Notes under the pieces: model-generated
The model's input: the letters and a program-made list of their open reading frames with translations, nothing else
What the model was told of the DNA's origin: nothing
Databases searched by the model: none
Part shown: piece by piece, positions 8,232-16,676 of the stretch
How positions within the stretch are numbered: position 1 is the first letter of the stretch
Layout: every line of letters begins with the position of its first letter
From: a virus
IMG/VR virus record: IMGVR_UViG_3300027762_000033
Location: 1 to 26,609 of that record
DNA: 26,609 nucleotides
Reading direction: 5' to 3' (one strand)
Made by a program: the position numbers and the translations under genes

Positions 8232-8665
8232 AGCAATAGCTCCTGCGGAGTTGGGTGTATTTCCTCCATCCGCAACTGAAGATCAAAGAACCGCAGCCGG
8301 TCGGGGGTTTCTCGCAGAACTGCAATCGTGATGTTGTGTCCCTCTGGCCACTCGCCACCGAGAACCGCATAATCCAACCAGCCCACAGCCAACGAGGTTT
8401 TTTGGCTTTTGGTTCTCCGGTGTGCGCCCTTGGCCCACATGGACACCCACTCGCCCATGTTCTCACAGTCCCAACCATCTTCCTCGTACGTCAGATCGAG
8501 CTTGGCCATACTGGAGATGCACCAGTCCGTGAACTCCCCTGTCAGCCACTCCACAGACGGCAGCGAATACATGAAGTCCGGGCAACTGATGGCCTTGGTC
8601 GGCACTCCAGCCGCGACCAGCAGAGCCACCAGCGACGGGCGTTGAATAAGTTGAGGTTCGTTCAT
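8210..8665 (-). CDS. Papain-like cysteine peptidase candidate
   Basis: Start chosen at ATG 8665, which overlaps the preceding stop as ATGA; an ATG two codons earlier is also possible. The 151-aa product has an N-terminal helical part. It then has WDCENMGEWV (residues 65-74), where Cys67 opens a helix as in CDDFA/DCENFA-type papain-fold proteins. GHNITIAV follows (His110-Asn111), and then RFFDLQ (Asp128, Gln130), the order Cys...His...Asp/Glu-x-Gln seen in phage papain-like proteins related to the MOA agglutinin C-terminal domain. It lies between a coiled-coil membrane protein and the spanin/holin genes. It could be a cell-wall or other lysis-associated peptidase. Active-site assignment is inference from motif spacing. 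Confidence 0.62.
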   Translation of the reverse strand: MNEPQLIQRPSLVALLVAAGVPTKAISCPDFMYSLPSVEWLTGEFTDWCISSMAKLDLTYEEDGWDCENMGEWVSMWAKGAHRRTKSQKTSLAVGWLDYAVLGGEWPEGHNITIAVLRETPDRLRFFDLQLRMEEIHPTPQELLLCTDMRM

Positions 8666-8997
8666 GGCCATAGTTTCGAGATAGCAATACCAATCAAACT
8701 ACTGATGGCCCCACTACCCACCAGCAAAGCTGCAATCACTCGTCCGCTGGCCCGCGCCTCCAACCTCGTATCCTCCAGCGAGCGCAACCGCTTGTCGTGC
8801 GCTTCCACGGCTACTTGCAGCGGCACACATGTCCCCGGCGATGGGCACAGCTTCATCATCGAGAGCCGGTTATTCGTTTCGTGCTGTGCTGACTCAATCC
8901 CCTTCAACCGCGCTCGCACTTCGGCCAACTGCTCGTGGTGCGCTCCAACGGTTGTTGTGATAACCGCTACTTGAGTCCTCACATCGTCGTGGCTCAT
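8662..8997 (-). CDS. Coiled-coil protein with C-terminal membrane anchor
   Basis: This 111-aa protein has an N-terminal helical region (residues 5-45) with heptad-like spacing (HHEQLAEVRARLKGIESAQH), a short CPSPGTC loop (Cys51, Cys57), a second charged helix (60-82) and one hydrophobic segment at about 86-108 (VIAALLVGSGAISSLIGIAI). This layout, coiled coil then a single C-terminal TM, resembles phage XhlA-like or holin-accessory proteins. It starts three bases after the previous stop, with AGAGG upstream, and its own stop overlaps the peptidase-like gene. A role in lysis is likely from context; the exact role is unknown. Confidence 0.68.
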   Translation of the reverse strand: MSHDDVRTQVAVITTTVGAHHEQLAEVRARLKGIESAQHETNNRLSMMKLCPSPGTCVPLQVAVEAHDKRLRSLEDTRLEARASGRVIAALLVGSGAISSLIGIAISKLWP

Positions 8998-9000
8998 GTG

Positions 9001-9357
9001 TTACCTCTTTACGATGTCCAGTGCTGCTGGTTCGTCGGCAGTTTCCACAATCAGCGTGCGCTTGCCTTCAAGCGGAAACGTCTCGCTGCTCTTGAGGAAG
9101 CCGCACACACCTGACACCCGCAACTCGCAAGTCCCGGGTTGGATAGGGGTCAAGCACACCTCGGCAGGGTTAATCGGGTTTGTGACGAAACCAACCACTC
9201 CTAGCGGGTCCACGCTCCACACGACCTTGTCAATCCGACTCGCGCCGCGAACCGGATTATTTGGATCAAGTGCCAATGGTTTCCCAAGCGAGTTGACGGC
9301 TTGTGTGTAAGCGTATGTCGGGGGATACAGTGTAACTTTTAGCGGTTCAGTGTTCAT
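9001..9357 (-). CDS. Hypothetical protein, Ig-like fold suspected
   Basis: This 118-aa product lacks a signal peptide, unlike the genes just upstream of it. A good ribosome binding site (AAAGGA) lies upstream of the ATG. The pattern of alternating short strands with ASRIDKVVWSVDPLGVVGFV (about 39-58) and QPGTCELRVSGVCG (about 73-86) resembles a bacterial Ig-like (BIG2-type) domain, where a W-S-V strand is followed later by a P-G-T-x-x-V/L strand. It separates the secreted beta-helix protein from the lysis-like block. No function is claimed. Confidence 0.65.
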   Translation of the reverse strand: MNTEPLKVTLYPPTYAYTQAVNSLGKPLALDPNNPVRGASRIDKVVWSVDPLGVVGFVTNPINPAEVCLTPIQPGTCELRVSGVCGFLKSSETFPLEGKRTLIVETADEPAALDIVKR

Positions 9358-9367
9358 AGTTGTCCTT

Positions 9368-10939
9368 TCATCTCAGAATTCCTACGCGCAAAGTGGTAGC
9401 GCGGACGCGCTTCGTTGTCACGGTGCGGTCTCTGTATGCCAGCGGATGCGGATATACTAATGGGGTGTAATGGCTCGGCTCGGGAATCCTCGCGTTGAAA
9501 TAATCTCGGCCAGCCTTCACCAGGTTGGTGATGTAGTAACTGCACTGCTCCGTGTTGTCCGCCAAACCAACATCCACAGCAGCACCATTGACGGTGTTAC
9601 TCCAGAAATAGCAAGGCCACAACGTTTGATTGTTAGAAAAGTTCGTTCCAGTCAGCGCGTAGGACGATATGACACCAGGCTGCTGATTGGCAGGCCAGCC
9701 GTATTGATCGGTGTTGCTATCCAGGGCATTGGTCAGGATCAAATCGGTATCCGTCATCCCGATAGCGATGAAATCGTGCCCGATAGTGGTTCCGCTTGAG
9801 TACGCCGTTCCGGCTCCCGGACCCAGATTGATGGCGTTGAACGTGTTGGTGATGGTCTCCGCAACCGAAGAACCAATACGGATGTAGCCTCCGCCATACC
9901 CCGAGATGCTCCCTCCATCCGGCACGTTGTTTGTGTAGCGGTAGGTTGTGAAGCCAACCGTGAAGCTCGACCAGTTGGTTGGATTGCCGTCAAACGACAA
10001 ACCCAACCCAGTCGTCCCCCAATCATAGTTTGTGTAGTTGATGGTGAAGGCATATCCCGGCACACCGCGAGGTAGTGGCACTCCAACGTAAAGGTGCGCG
10101 GGCGGGCACGATCTGTAGTACTTCAATTGCGCAAATCCTGCCGTGGTTGCGTACACAGTGTTAGAGAAAAGCACGCCGCTGCCTCCGCGAAACCCCAACA
10201 CCCACGGCCCGCCGCCGCAGTTGGTAAAAACATTGTTGTAAATCTCCCATGATCGGGCGGACGTGTCTCCGGAGTCGTAACCATGCACTCCGCTCGGAGT
10301 GTAACCATCACAAAAATTGTGGCGAAAGACCAGCGATGCTCCATTGTAAGCGTCGAAGAAGCCGTTGCCCGGATAGCCGTTCGCATAGAACACGCAGTTC
10401 TCCGCGTAGGCTGCATTGGTCGTGCCAAATGGGATAACTTCGCTTGCCCAACTGGTGTAATCCCCTCCCTCGAAATCAATCGGCTGCGCCGACACGCCGG
10501 TGTTCACAAAAACACAGCGTTCAACCAGACCTTTACTCGTCGTGATACCGCGATACGGAGTGGTCAGGTGCAGGTTGTAATAGTGCGTATGACCATAGCT
10601 GAAGAATCCCCCGTTGTTCCCGGAACTGCCGATGCACGTCATGTCTGAAACGGTGATGACGTTCGTTTCCGAGTTCTGAAATAAGAACGTATATTTGAAA
10701 TTGCCGGACGTGATCGTGGTTTGATTCGTGCCGGAGCCACGCAGCCAAAACGACTTGTAGAGCGGTGACGTGATCTGGTTGGTGATCGTGCAACTGCCGG
10801 GAAGAATTTCAACCACATCACCCTCAGCCACCGCAGCAATGGCCGCACGAATGGCCGCGTCAGTGCAGGCGACCTGATTGGTCGCGGCGTGGCTGCCAAG
10901 CACCATTCCAAGCGCAGCAATGAACAGGATAATCTTCAC
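9368..10939 (-). CDS. Secreted right-handed parallel beta-helix protein
   Basis: Start chosen at GTG 10939: it overlaps the upstream stop as GTGA, is preceded by GGAGGG, and places a signal peptide at the N-terminus (VKIILFIAALGMVLGSHA, cleavage near residue 18). An open frame continues upstream but would add a non-hydrophobic leader. The 523-aa protein opens like pectate-lyase fold proteins (AIRAAIAAVAEGDVVEILPG), then shows Asn/Gly-rich coils (RCVFVNTG, ENCVFYANG, WEIYNNVFTN) over about residues 70-265. An inserted beta domain and a short tail (YTPLVYPHPL) typical of exported beta-helix proteins follow. It could bind or cleave a polysaccharide; catalytic residues cannot be assigned. Confidence 0.8.
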   Translation of the reverse strand: MKIILFIAALGMVLGSHAATNQVACTDAAIRAAIAAVAEGDVVEILPGSCTITNQITSPLYKSFWLRGSGTNQTTITSGNFKYTFLFQNSETNVITVSDMTCIGSSGNNGGFFSYGHTHYYNLHLTTPYRGITTSKGLVERCVFVNTGVSAQPIDFEGGDYTSWASEVIPFGTTNAAYAENCVFYANGYPGNGFFDAYNGASLVFRHNFCDGYTPSGVHGYDSGDTSARSWEIYNNVFTNCGGGPWVLGFRGGSGVLFSNTVYATTAGFAQLKYYRSCPPAHLYVGVPLPRGVPGYAFTINYTNYDWGTTGLGLSFDGNPTNWSSFTVGFTTYRYTNNVPDGGSISGYGGGYIRIGSSVAETITNTFNAINLGPGAGTAYSSGTTIGHDFIAIGMTDTDLILTNALDSNTDQYGWPANQQPGVISSYALTGTNFSNNQTLWPCYFWSNTVNGAAVDVGLADNTEQCSYYITNLVKAGRDYFNARIPEPSHYTPLVYPHPLAYRDRTVTTKRVRATTLRVGILR

Positions 10940-11739
10940 AAGCCCTCCAGGTAATACGAGTTGTAAAGCGCAGTGATTTGCGCCTGCGACAGTTCGCCGG
11001 AATAAACAGCCAGCCCGGCGAGTTTTCCGTCGAACCACAGACTTGCTCCTCCATTTCGAGCGCCGACATACACAGGATTCGCTGCATACTCAGCAGCCGT
11101 ATCCTTGTTAGCTTTCCATTCCTCGTCGGTCTTCTCAACAGCATTGACGTAGAACTTGAAGTTTCCACGAGTTGAAGAGTTGTCTGCCACCACCACGAAG
11201 TGATTCCACGCTCCTGTGTTCGGAGCAGTAATCGCTTCCATAAGATAGTATGCGCCAGATGTTCCTCGCACAGCCGCCACAAGCGCACCATCTTCACCGG
11301 CAATGTACACATTCACCCTCGAAGTCCCAGACCACATTGAACTATTGTGTTCGTAGATGCTCTGGTCAACATTGGTCGCGTCGAACCAAGCCCGGAAAAC
11401 GATTGTGATAATGTTGGTCCCGAAAGTGAGATTGCTGGGTGTGCTTCCCGCTGTTGATGTCCTTGCGTCGTCAGAACTCCCGTTAAACTCCAGGGCATAA
11501 CCGCTTCCACTCGGTCCCGTTACCCAGTCAGCGTCAATAAACCCCCGTACGCCCACCACATTGGTCAACTCCGTTCCCGCCCCTTCGGTCATCTTCCACC
11601 ACAAAATATCCGGCGTTGGAGCGGTAACTCCGGTTGTCTTCTTCACCGCCGACCCTTGAAACGCCGTCGTGCGCGTGAAGCTCTGCCCAAAAGCAGAAAG
11701 CAGAAAGCAGAAAGCAGAAACGAAAATGAGCCGTTGCAT
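10936..11739 (-). CDS. Secreted LamG / concanavalin-like lectin-fold protein
   Basis: A 267-aa product with a hydrophobic signal segment (residues 3-18, cleavage probably after AFG) and one LamG-like domain over about residues 43-262. The domain shows ILWWKMTEGAGTELTNVVG, then YALEFNGSSD, a TFGTNIITIVFRAWF strand, TGAWNHFVVVAD and a final LAGLAVYSGELSQAQITALY, all usual for LamG_3 domains that bind sugars. It lies two bases after the fiber-like gene and overlaps the beta-helix gene by GTGA. The hydrophobic core of the signal peptide is encoded by four copies of a heptanucleotide, described separately. Ligand unknown. Confidence 0.8.
   Translation of the reverse strand: MQRLIFVSAFCFLLSAFGQSFTRTTAFQGSAVKKTTGVTAPTPDILWWKMTEGAGTELTNVVGVRGFIDADWVTGPSGSGYALEFNGSSDDARTSTAGSTPSNLTFGTNIITIVFRAWFDATNVDQSIYEHNSSMWSGTSRVNVYIAGEDGALVAAVRGTSGAYYLMEAITAPNTGAWNHFVVVADNSSTRGNFKFYVNAVEKTDEEWKANKDTAAEYAANPVYVGARNGGASLWFDGKLAGLAVYSGELSQAQITALYNSYYLEGL
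11693..11720. repeat. Heptanucleotide tandem repeat (GCAGAAA)4 in a signal-peptide coding region
   Basis: Four perfect copies of GCAGAAA (TTTCTGC on the coding strand) lie end to end. They encode the FVSAFCFLLSAF part of the signal peptide of the LamG protein. Because the unit is seven bases, gain or loss of one copy would shift the reading frame. Confidence 0.95.
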
Positions 11740-11741
11740 GG

Positions 11742-13268
11742 TCAGTTGTTACTCAAGATGGCCACCGCTCGTTTGCAGTTTATTCCGTTCGTTTGCGATG
11801 CGAACGCCACGTCGCATGTCAGTCCGGCGGGAATAGTGATTGCGGTATTCGTCATTCCGCCGAGGACGCGAATCCCCGCCACTTCGACGCGGAACGTGAT
11901 GTTGCTGTCAGTGCCATTTGTCAGAAGCATCGAAGCTGTCCACTCGCCAGCAGAGGCCAAGCCAGTCAGATTTGTGACGGAGCAGTGGTTTGTTAGCGAG
12001 TAAAAGTAGAGCGGCGTGTAGCCGTTCCCCAGGGCAATGCTGTTCGTTGGGCCAGCCCATGCTTGCGTACTCGCACCAACGATGTTCGTGGACACGAGGT
12101 ATACAGGTCCGGTGAAAGCGTTGCTGCCATTCCAAATGATGTTTCCACTGTTCGTTCCGCCAACAATTCCAGAGGGCTGGATGTTCGTGGCCAAGGCTGC
12201 ATTCCAGTGGTTGGAGATAATCAATTCCGTCGTCTCGACTGTATCCACCGTGTTTGTCCCGGCCACGGTGAGATTGCCGCTAAGATAGTTAGACTGGCCC
12301 AGTCCGATGAGGCTGCCTCCAAGTAGAGTGTTGCCTTCATTGTCCACCGAAAACGTAACGCCATTCGTGCTGGAATGCACCAAAGCCGAAGACCACAGCC
12401 CATTCACATAATAGGATCCCATGTCCCAAGAATCCGCCTGTCCGTCCATGACGCTGGACACGGTTATACCACTCATCACATTGGTCTCGCCCCCTGTGGT
12501 ATCGTGTTGCATAACAAAGTTGATATCCGCCGACTTGGTATCTCCAGCAAAGCCATACAATTTGCCGCCTCCACTTAGTGTTGTTGGAGTATTGCTGGCT
12601 GTGTAGTAGTTGACATGATCCCAAACCCACACATTGGACAGACCCGCACCTTTCCCAAAGTAATTACTCGCTGTCACGCTGCCCGCAAACGTCACGGCCC
12701 GCGTTTCGTTGTTGGTGAGCGCGCCGGATGTAACTCCTGTGACATTTGTCAATCCAGCGCCGTTGCCGTAGAAACCGCTCGACGTCACGCTCCCCGTCGT
12801 ATTCACCTGATTCGTAAGCTCTCTGGATACAGAAAGCAATGGCACATTCGTTGACAACCGAGCATCTGCCAGGGTACCAGTGGTGAGGTCTGAGGCATTA
12901 GTTGTAGCTTTGTCGCTCAAAACGTTGGTAGAAAGGCTCGCCCAGTTGGTCAAGTTTGCGGCTCCTATTTGCCAAGGCGCGTTCGTTACCGCCAGATAAC
13001 TGATGTTGGTCTGTACTGTCTGCACACCGGACAATCCTGATCCGTCGCCGTAGAGTTTACCGAAATAGTTCGACAAACCCAATGCGATAAGATTTCCGCT
13101 AAGTTCTATCTGATCAAACCGCCCCGTCTTCACGTTAGCGTAACCCCAAGCATTCGTTTCTCGGCCAAGGCCGCTTTGGCCGTCGCCCCGCGGCACGAGG
13201 TAGTTCGTTTGCGCCTGGACGGCTTGCGCTAGTGTGAAAAATAACAAAGCGAAGAGTCTCATAATCAT
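11742..13268 (-). CDS. Secreted tail-fiber-like repeat protein
   Basis: A 508-aa protein with a signal peptide (MIMRLFALLFFTLAQAVQA, cleavage before QTN; a second ATG two codons on is equally possible). Fiber-type motifs follow in order: GLGRETNAWGYANVKTG (33-49), GDGSGLSGV (74-82), SDLTTGTLADARLSTNV (126-142), GNGAGLTNV (168-176) and GKGAGLSNV (205-213). These Gly/Asn motifs are common in phage tail fibers and in exported proteins of Verrucomicrobiota. The C-terminal 250 residues are beta-rich and TN-rich. No strong ribosome binding site is visible; it starts six bases after the sialidase-like gene. It may form a trimeric adhesin, either virion-borne or on the host surface. Confidence 0.78.
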   Translation of the reverse strand: MIMRLFALLFFTLAQAVQAQTNYLVPRGDGQSGLGRETNAWGYANVKTGRFDQIELSGNLIALGLSNYFGKLYGDGSGLSGVQTVQTNISYLAVTNAPWQIGAANLTNWASLSTNVLSDKATTNASDLTTGTLADARLSTNVPLLSVSRELTNQVNTTGSVTSSGFYGNGAGLTNVTGVTSGALTNNETRAVTFAGSVTASNYFGKGAGLSNVWVWDHVNYYTASNTPTTLSGGGKLYGFAGDTKSADINFVMQHDTTGGETNVMSGITVSSVMDGQADSWDMGSYYVNGLWSSALVHSSTNGVTFSVDNEGNTLLGGSLIGLGQSNYLSGNLTVAGTNTVDTVETTELIISNHWNAALATNIQPSGIVGGTNSGNIIWNGSNAFTGPVYLVSTNIVGASTQAWAGPTNSIALGNGYTPLYFYSLTNHCSVTNLTGLASAGEWTASMLLTNGTDSNITFRVEVAGIRVLGGMTNTAITIPAGLTCDVAFASQTNGINCKRAVAILSNN

Positions 13269-13274
13269 ACCAAG

Positions 13275-15626
13275 TTATTGAATCACCACCACGCCGTTGC
13301 TGACGGCCAATGATACATTTGTGCCAGCCACAATATCTCTCAGGCGCATTGTTGCAGCGGCCTGTATATTACTCCTCCATGTCGTTGGCGCAGTATTTCG
13401 GTCCCTGTTCTTCTGGATGGCTTGCGTCCAAGAGGCCACGCCATTAAGCCCAATGTCCTGCTTGAAAATTAACAGATCGCTAACTCCCATTTTTGAAAAC
13501 AAAGAACCTCCAGCCTTAGACCCGACTGTCAGCGGATATGCTGGTGAAGAAGCCGACGCAGAATAGCCGTTAGTGAAGTGCGTATAGTAGGGATTGCCGT
13601 CCACGTATGTCCTGTAAACTCTATAGATAGCGGCTGGATTGGTGTACACGAAATCTGTCGAACAACTCACGGCGATCGTAGTCCATTGATCCACTGGGAG
13701 ACTGACCAAGCATTCGTTCACAAGCCAATGCCCTGCGCCATCAGAGACGCTGAGACAAAGATAGTTTGGGCCGTAGGATCGTGCAATATGGATTCCGGCA
13801 TTCGTGTTGGCGTAGTTACAGGTATCCAAAATGGGGTCCATGCTCCCTGCCGTGCCTGCGTGGTAAAGGCGCATCACGATTGTCCACTCGCTGCCGTCGT
13901 GAAGGAACTTCCAAGAATCCGGGTCTTGAGCCACCAGATTTTGATTGGTGCCGTTGAACCACAGATTGCCGTCTAAGTGGACCATTGGCGGAGCGGCAGC
14001 GTTGGTCAGTGACTCTCCGTTATAGCCTGAATCAACCCATATCTCCCCATTCGCCTTGCCAGCCAGACTGGATTGCATATAAGCCGCAAACGGAGTGCTG
14101 ATATTGGTAGAGGCTGGGATTGTCTGCGTCGGGATGCTCGAATCCAAAACGTCAAAGAAGATGCTCGAATTCGTTTGAGTGAAATACGGATCGTGGGAGG
14201 ATTCACCATAAACGAATCCCAACTTCCCGCCGCCCAGAGTAACAAATGTTCCCATCTGAAAGGCGTTGTAATACATGGGATATTGCGTGAACAGTTGCGT
14301 CCAGGTGGCCCCCTCATCGTACGATTGAAAAAGCCCAGTGCTATTCGCGTCCGTTCGCGTCGCCAGCAGCCACTTATTTCCTACCACCGTAAAAGCAGCG
14401 GGTGGCAATGTTCCAGTGCATTGGTTTACGTCAACGGATGCGAGAGCACTCCAAGTTGCTCCGTCGTCGGATGAAACTCCCCTGAATAGTCTGTTGGTAC
14501 GCGTGCCTATCGTAGTGGATTCCCAACGGAACAGCCCCACCAGCCGCTTATCAAAGGTTTCTACAACAGCAACCTCTGAGATGTTTTCATTGCTCCACTG
14601 CGCCCAAGTCCACGTCAACCCAAAGTCTGACGAGGTATATGCCCCAGGATACCACTCACCTTGATCTACTCCAGGAGCCGCTTGACGGAAAAAAAAGGCA
14701 GGAACAATCAGCTTACCACGTTGGCTATAAACCGGCAGAGAACCCAAAGCAACACCCCACGTATTCGTCCCGTAGATGTTCGTGCCAACTGGATTTGTCA
14801 ACTCAACCGGGTGCGACCAGTTTACCCCGTCATTCGTTGACCACGAATACCCCACATGCCAATCGTCAATGCTTAGGTCATAGGGATGACTAGTCGAAGA
14901 TAAATAGCTCACCGCAGCAAACAGCCGGCCATCTGGCATGCGGATTGGTGCAAAATACATGTAACTGTTGTTGGACACTCCGCCATCGGCCAACGCCACA
15001 GTCGGCGTCTGCCATGTGTGTCCGTTGTCGTAGGATACCGCTCGATTTACGCTGGCGTATGGCGAGGCGTGGGAAACCATGTCGAGGTAGTACGCCTGCA
15101 CGGAGTAGGTTTGTGGATTGTAGACGGCGGCTGGAAAGGTGTTAAACGCACCATTGGACACGATGACGATGCTCGATGAACGTTGCGGTCTGGACGTGGT
15201 CACAGGATCATTCAGTAACATGGGATAAACCTGCAACTTTGATTCAAGAGGCCATGAATACCGATCCACTCCGCCCAAGGTCAGGGACGAAAAGTTGTTT
15301 GTGGCCACGGCAGAGTTAAGAGTTTCCGGCGTGACATAGTCTTGTTGCCGCCAATTCGAGTTGTTCGTTCCGCCGACGAGCCGCCATTCCGTGGCGGTAT
15401 CTATCTGGTAGCAGGTCATTCCTTCCGTTCGTCGAGCGGCTGGTAAGTTCGTTCGCGCCAGAGCATTTGCCACCTGCTTAGGCGTTCCCTTGATTTCACT
15501 GGCGTCGGCTAATGCCCACGTCATGTTCGTGCTACCTGTTCCGATTGTTGACAGAACAGCTATATCAGCCACCACAGACGACGAAATGAAGATGCAACCA
15601 AGCAGGATATAGATTCGTGTTTTCAT
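13275..15626 (-). CDS. Secreted sialidase-like (Asp-box) protein with LamG-like domain
   Basis: The largest complete product (783 aa). A signal peptide (residues 1-20, cleavage after VVA) is followed by a fiber-type linker (RRTEGMTCYQIDTATEWRLV, about 66-85) and then a six-bladed sialidase-like propeller at about 145-500. It has five Asp boxes: SYDNGHTW (199-206), STNDGVNW (263-270), SSDFGLTW (332-339), SSDDGATW (386-393) and SYDEGATW (435-442). A LamG-like domain occupies about 530-725, with LWFNGTNQNLV and WTIVMRLYHAG. The last residues (DIVAGTNVSLAVSNGVVVIQ) again resemble a phage fiber end. The FRIP arginine motif is not evident, so glycan hydrolysis is unproven; a glycan-binding depolymerase or exo-enzyme is likely. 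Confidence 0.83.
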   Translation of the reverse strand: MKTRIYILLGCIFISSSVVADIAVLSTIGTGSTNMTWALADASEIKGTPKQVANALARTNLPAARRTEGMTCYQIDTATEWRLVGGTNNSNWRQQDYVTPETLNSAVATNNFSSLTLGGVDRYSWPLESKLQVYPMLLNDPVTTSRPQRSSSIVIVSNGAFNTFPAAVYNPQTYSVQAYYLDMVSHASPYASVNRAVSYDNGHTWQTPTVALADGGVSNNSYMYFAPIRMPDGRLFAAVSYLSSTSHPYDLSIDDWHVGYSWSTNDGVNWSHPVELTNPVGTNIYGTNTWGVALGSLPVYSQRGKLIVPAFFFRQAAPGVDQGEWYPGAYTSSDFGLTWTWAQWSNENISEVAVVETFDKRLVGLFRWESTTIGTRTNRLFRGVSSDDGATWSALASVDVNQCTGTLPPAAFTVVGNKWLLATRTDANSTGLFQSYDEGATWTQLFTQYPMYYNAFQMGTFVTLGGGKLGFVYGESSHDPYFTQTNSSIFFDVLDSSIPTQTIPASTNISTPFAAYMQSSLAGKANGEIWVDSGYNGESLTNAAAPPMVHLDGNLWFNGTNQNLVAQDPDSWKFLHDGSEWTIVMRLYHAGTAGSMDPILDTCNYANTNAGIHIARSYGPNYLCLSVSDGAGHWLVNECLVSLPVDQWTTIAVSCSTDFVYTNPAAIYRVYRTYVDGNPYYTHFTNGYSASASSPAYPLTVGSKAGGSLFSKMGVSDLLIFKQDIGLNGVASWTQAIQKNRDRNTAPTTWRSNIQAAATMRLRDIVAGTNVSLAVSNGVVVIQ

Positions 15627-15629
15627 AAT

Positions 15630-16196
15630 TTACTGAACTGAAACGCTGTAACTGCCTTCAAGAATGTACTGGGTGCGATAGGTTCGGTATTGCAGACCGT
15701 GAGCCGTGTTAGTGGTAAGAATCAAACCCGTGTCTTGTCCAAGGGGCGTCCAAAAAGCCGCCGTTCCCCAAGACATAGGGTGGGACCAGTAAATGTATTC
15801 CATCACTGGCGTGTAATTCTGCGCCGCTCGCACGTAGGTATTCGTCGCCACCCCGGTCAACAGATTCGTCACCTGATTATCTGTGAGCGTGGCATTGGTA
15901 CTGTAGCCAGAGTAGAAATAGTAGTTCGTGCTCGTGCCACCGCCTCCACTTCCACCAGCAACTAGTTGCCAATCACCAACGTCATTCAACTCCCACACTC
16001 CATTAGTTGTAATAGTAATCGAACCACCAACAATCGGATTACCGTTTGTGTCCAACAAACTCACCAAGTTCGTAATGCTAAACTTATTCGCATTCATGTC
16101 CGACTGCAACTTGCCGTTCCGAATCGGGAAAGTCTGAGCGAAGACGCTTCCCGACGCAAGAAGAGTCGCTAAAACAAGTCGCAGTGTGGCGTTCAT
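15630..16196 (-). CDS. Secreted small fiber-like protein, TN-rich
   Basis: Start chosen at ATG 16196, which overlaps the preceding stop as TAATG; it gives a 188-aa protein beginning directly with a signal peptide (MNATLRLVLATLLASGSVFA, cleavage before QTF). Next comes a fiber-type segment (RNGKLQSDMNANKFSITNL), then a Gly linker (GGSGGGG) near residue 92, and a Tyr/Thr/Asn-rich C-terminal half. The LQsDmNAnkFsITNL pattern is common near the start of phage fiber proteins that hold a head domain on a shaft. It precedes the sialidase-like gene by three bases and may be its partner. Function not established. Confidence 0.72.
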   Translation of the reverse strand: MNATLRLVLATLLASGSVFAQTFPIRNGKLQSDMNANKFSITNLVSLLDTNGNPIVGGSITITTNGVWELNDVGDWQLVAGGSGGGGTSTNYYFYSGYSTNATLTDNQVTNLLTGVATNTYVRAAQNYTPVMEYIYWSHPMSWGTAAFWTPLGQDTGLILTTNTAHGLQYRTYRTQYILEGSYSVSVQ

Positions 16197-16663
16197 TATT
16201 TGTAAGAGTAACGAAACCAAATATTACTTGCAATGGCTACGCCGTAGTTTGTAATGTTATACAAACGAATCCAGCCAGCCTCACCAACCTCAAAGCCGGT
16301 TGAAGTAAACTGAGGCTCTGTGACGTTTGTCATGGCCCAAGTGACATTTGTCAGTGACGTCCAATTCGTCTTGTCCAGTGAGGTTTGAAACAAAAAGGAT
16401 AGTTCATTAGTCGCAGTAGACGCTGGAGTCGTTTGCAACAAAAGGCCGACAGACGTTGCTGTCACAGCAAACGGCTGTTGCATCTGCTCTACGTAGTTTG
16501 TTGGCGCATTCCACGTAGAGCAGGCGGTTATTAAGTCAGTGTCAACCTCTAGTTGGTAACCAGGCGCATTCGTTTTAACAAAAGGCGCAAACGTAGCCTT
16601 ATACTGCGCTTGCGTAGCAACAACCGAACCTACAAAAACTAAAACAAGCAACCACTTTTTCAT
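16196..16663 (-). CDS. Secreted small TN-rich protein
   Basis: Start chosen at ATG 16663 because AAGGAA lies at the right distance upstream and the product then begins with a clean signal peptide (MKKWLLVLVFVGSVVATQA, cleavage before QYK); a longer frame would start eight codons earlier inside the palindromic element region. The 155-aa protein is beta-rich, with frequent Thr-Asn pairs (TSLDKTNWTSLTNVTWAMTN). It ends in an aromatic strand (NIWFRYSYK), a style common in exported proteins of Verrucomicrobiota. It is the first gene of the accessory cassette, immediately after copy B of the palindrome. No function recognised. Confidence 0.72.
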   Translation of the reverse strand: MKKWLLVLVFVGSVVATQAQYKATFAPFVKTNAPGYQLEVDTDLITACSTWNAPTNYVEQMQQPFAVTATSVGLLLQTTPASTATNELSFLFQTSLDKTNWTSLTNVTWAMTNVTEPQFTSTGFEVGEAGWIRLYNITNYGVAIASNIWFRYSYK

Positions 16664-16676
16664 TTCTTTCCTTTTG

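Noticed and set aside
8122-8478. 118-aa minus-strand frame overlapping the peptidase-like gene and spanin
   Set aside because: Cys/Arg-rich with no signal; the peptidase-like frame and the spanin frame in the same place have better starts and motifs.
8255-8974. 239-aa plus-strand frame
   Set aside because: Antisense to two coupled minus-strand genes with clear coiled-coil, TM and catalytic-type motifs.
13303-13362. Sortase or autotransporter signal at the C-terminus of the sialidase-like protein
   Set aside because: No LPXTG, PEP-CTERM or hydrophobic tail; the end resembles a phage fiber terminus.
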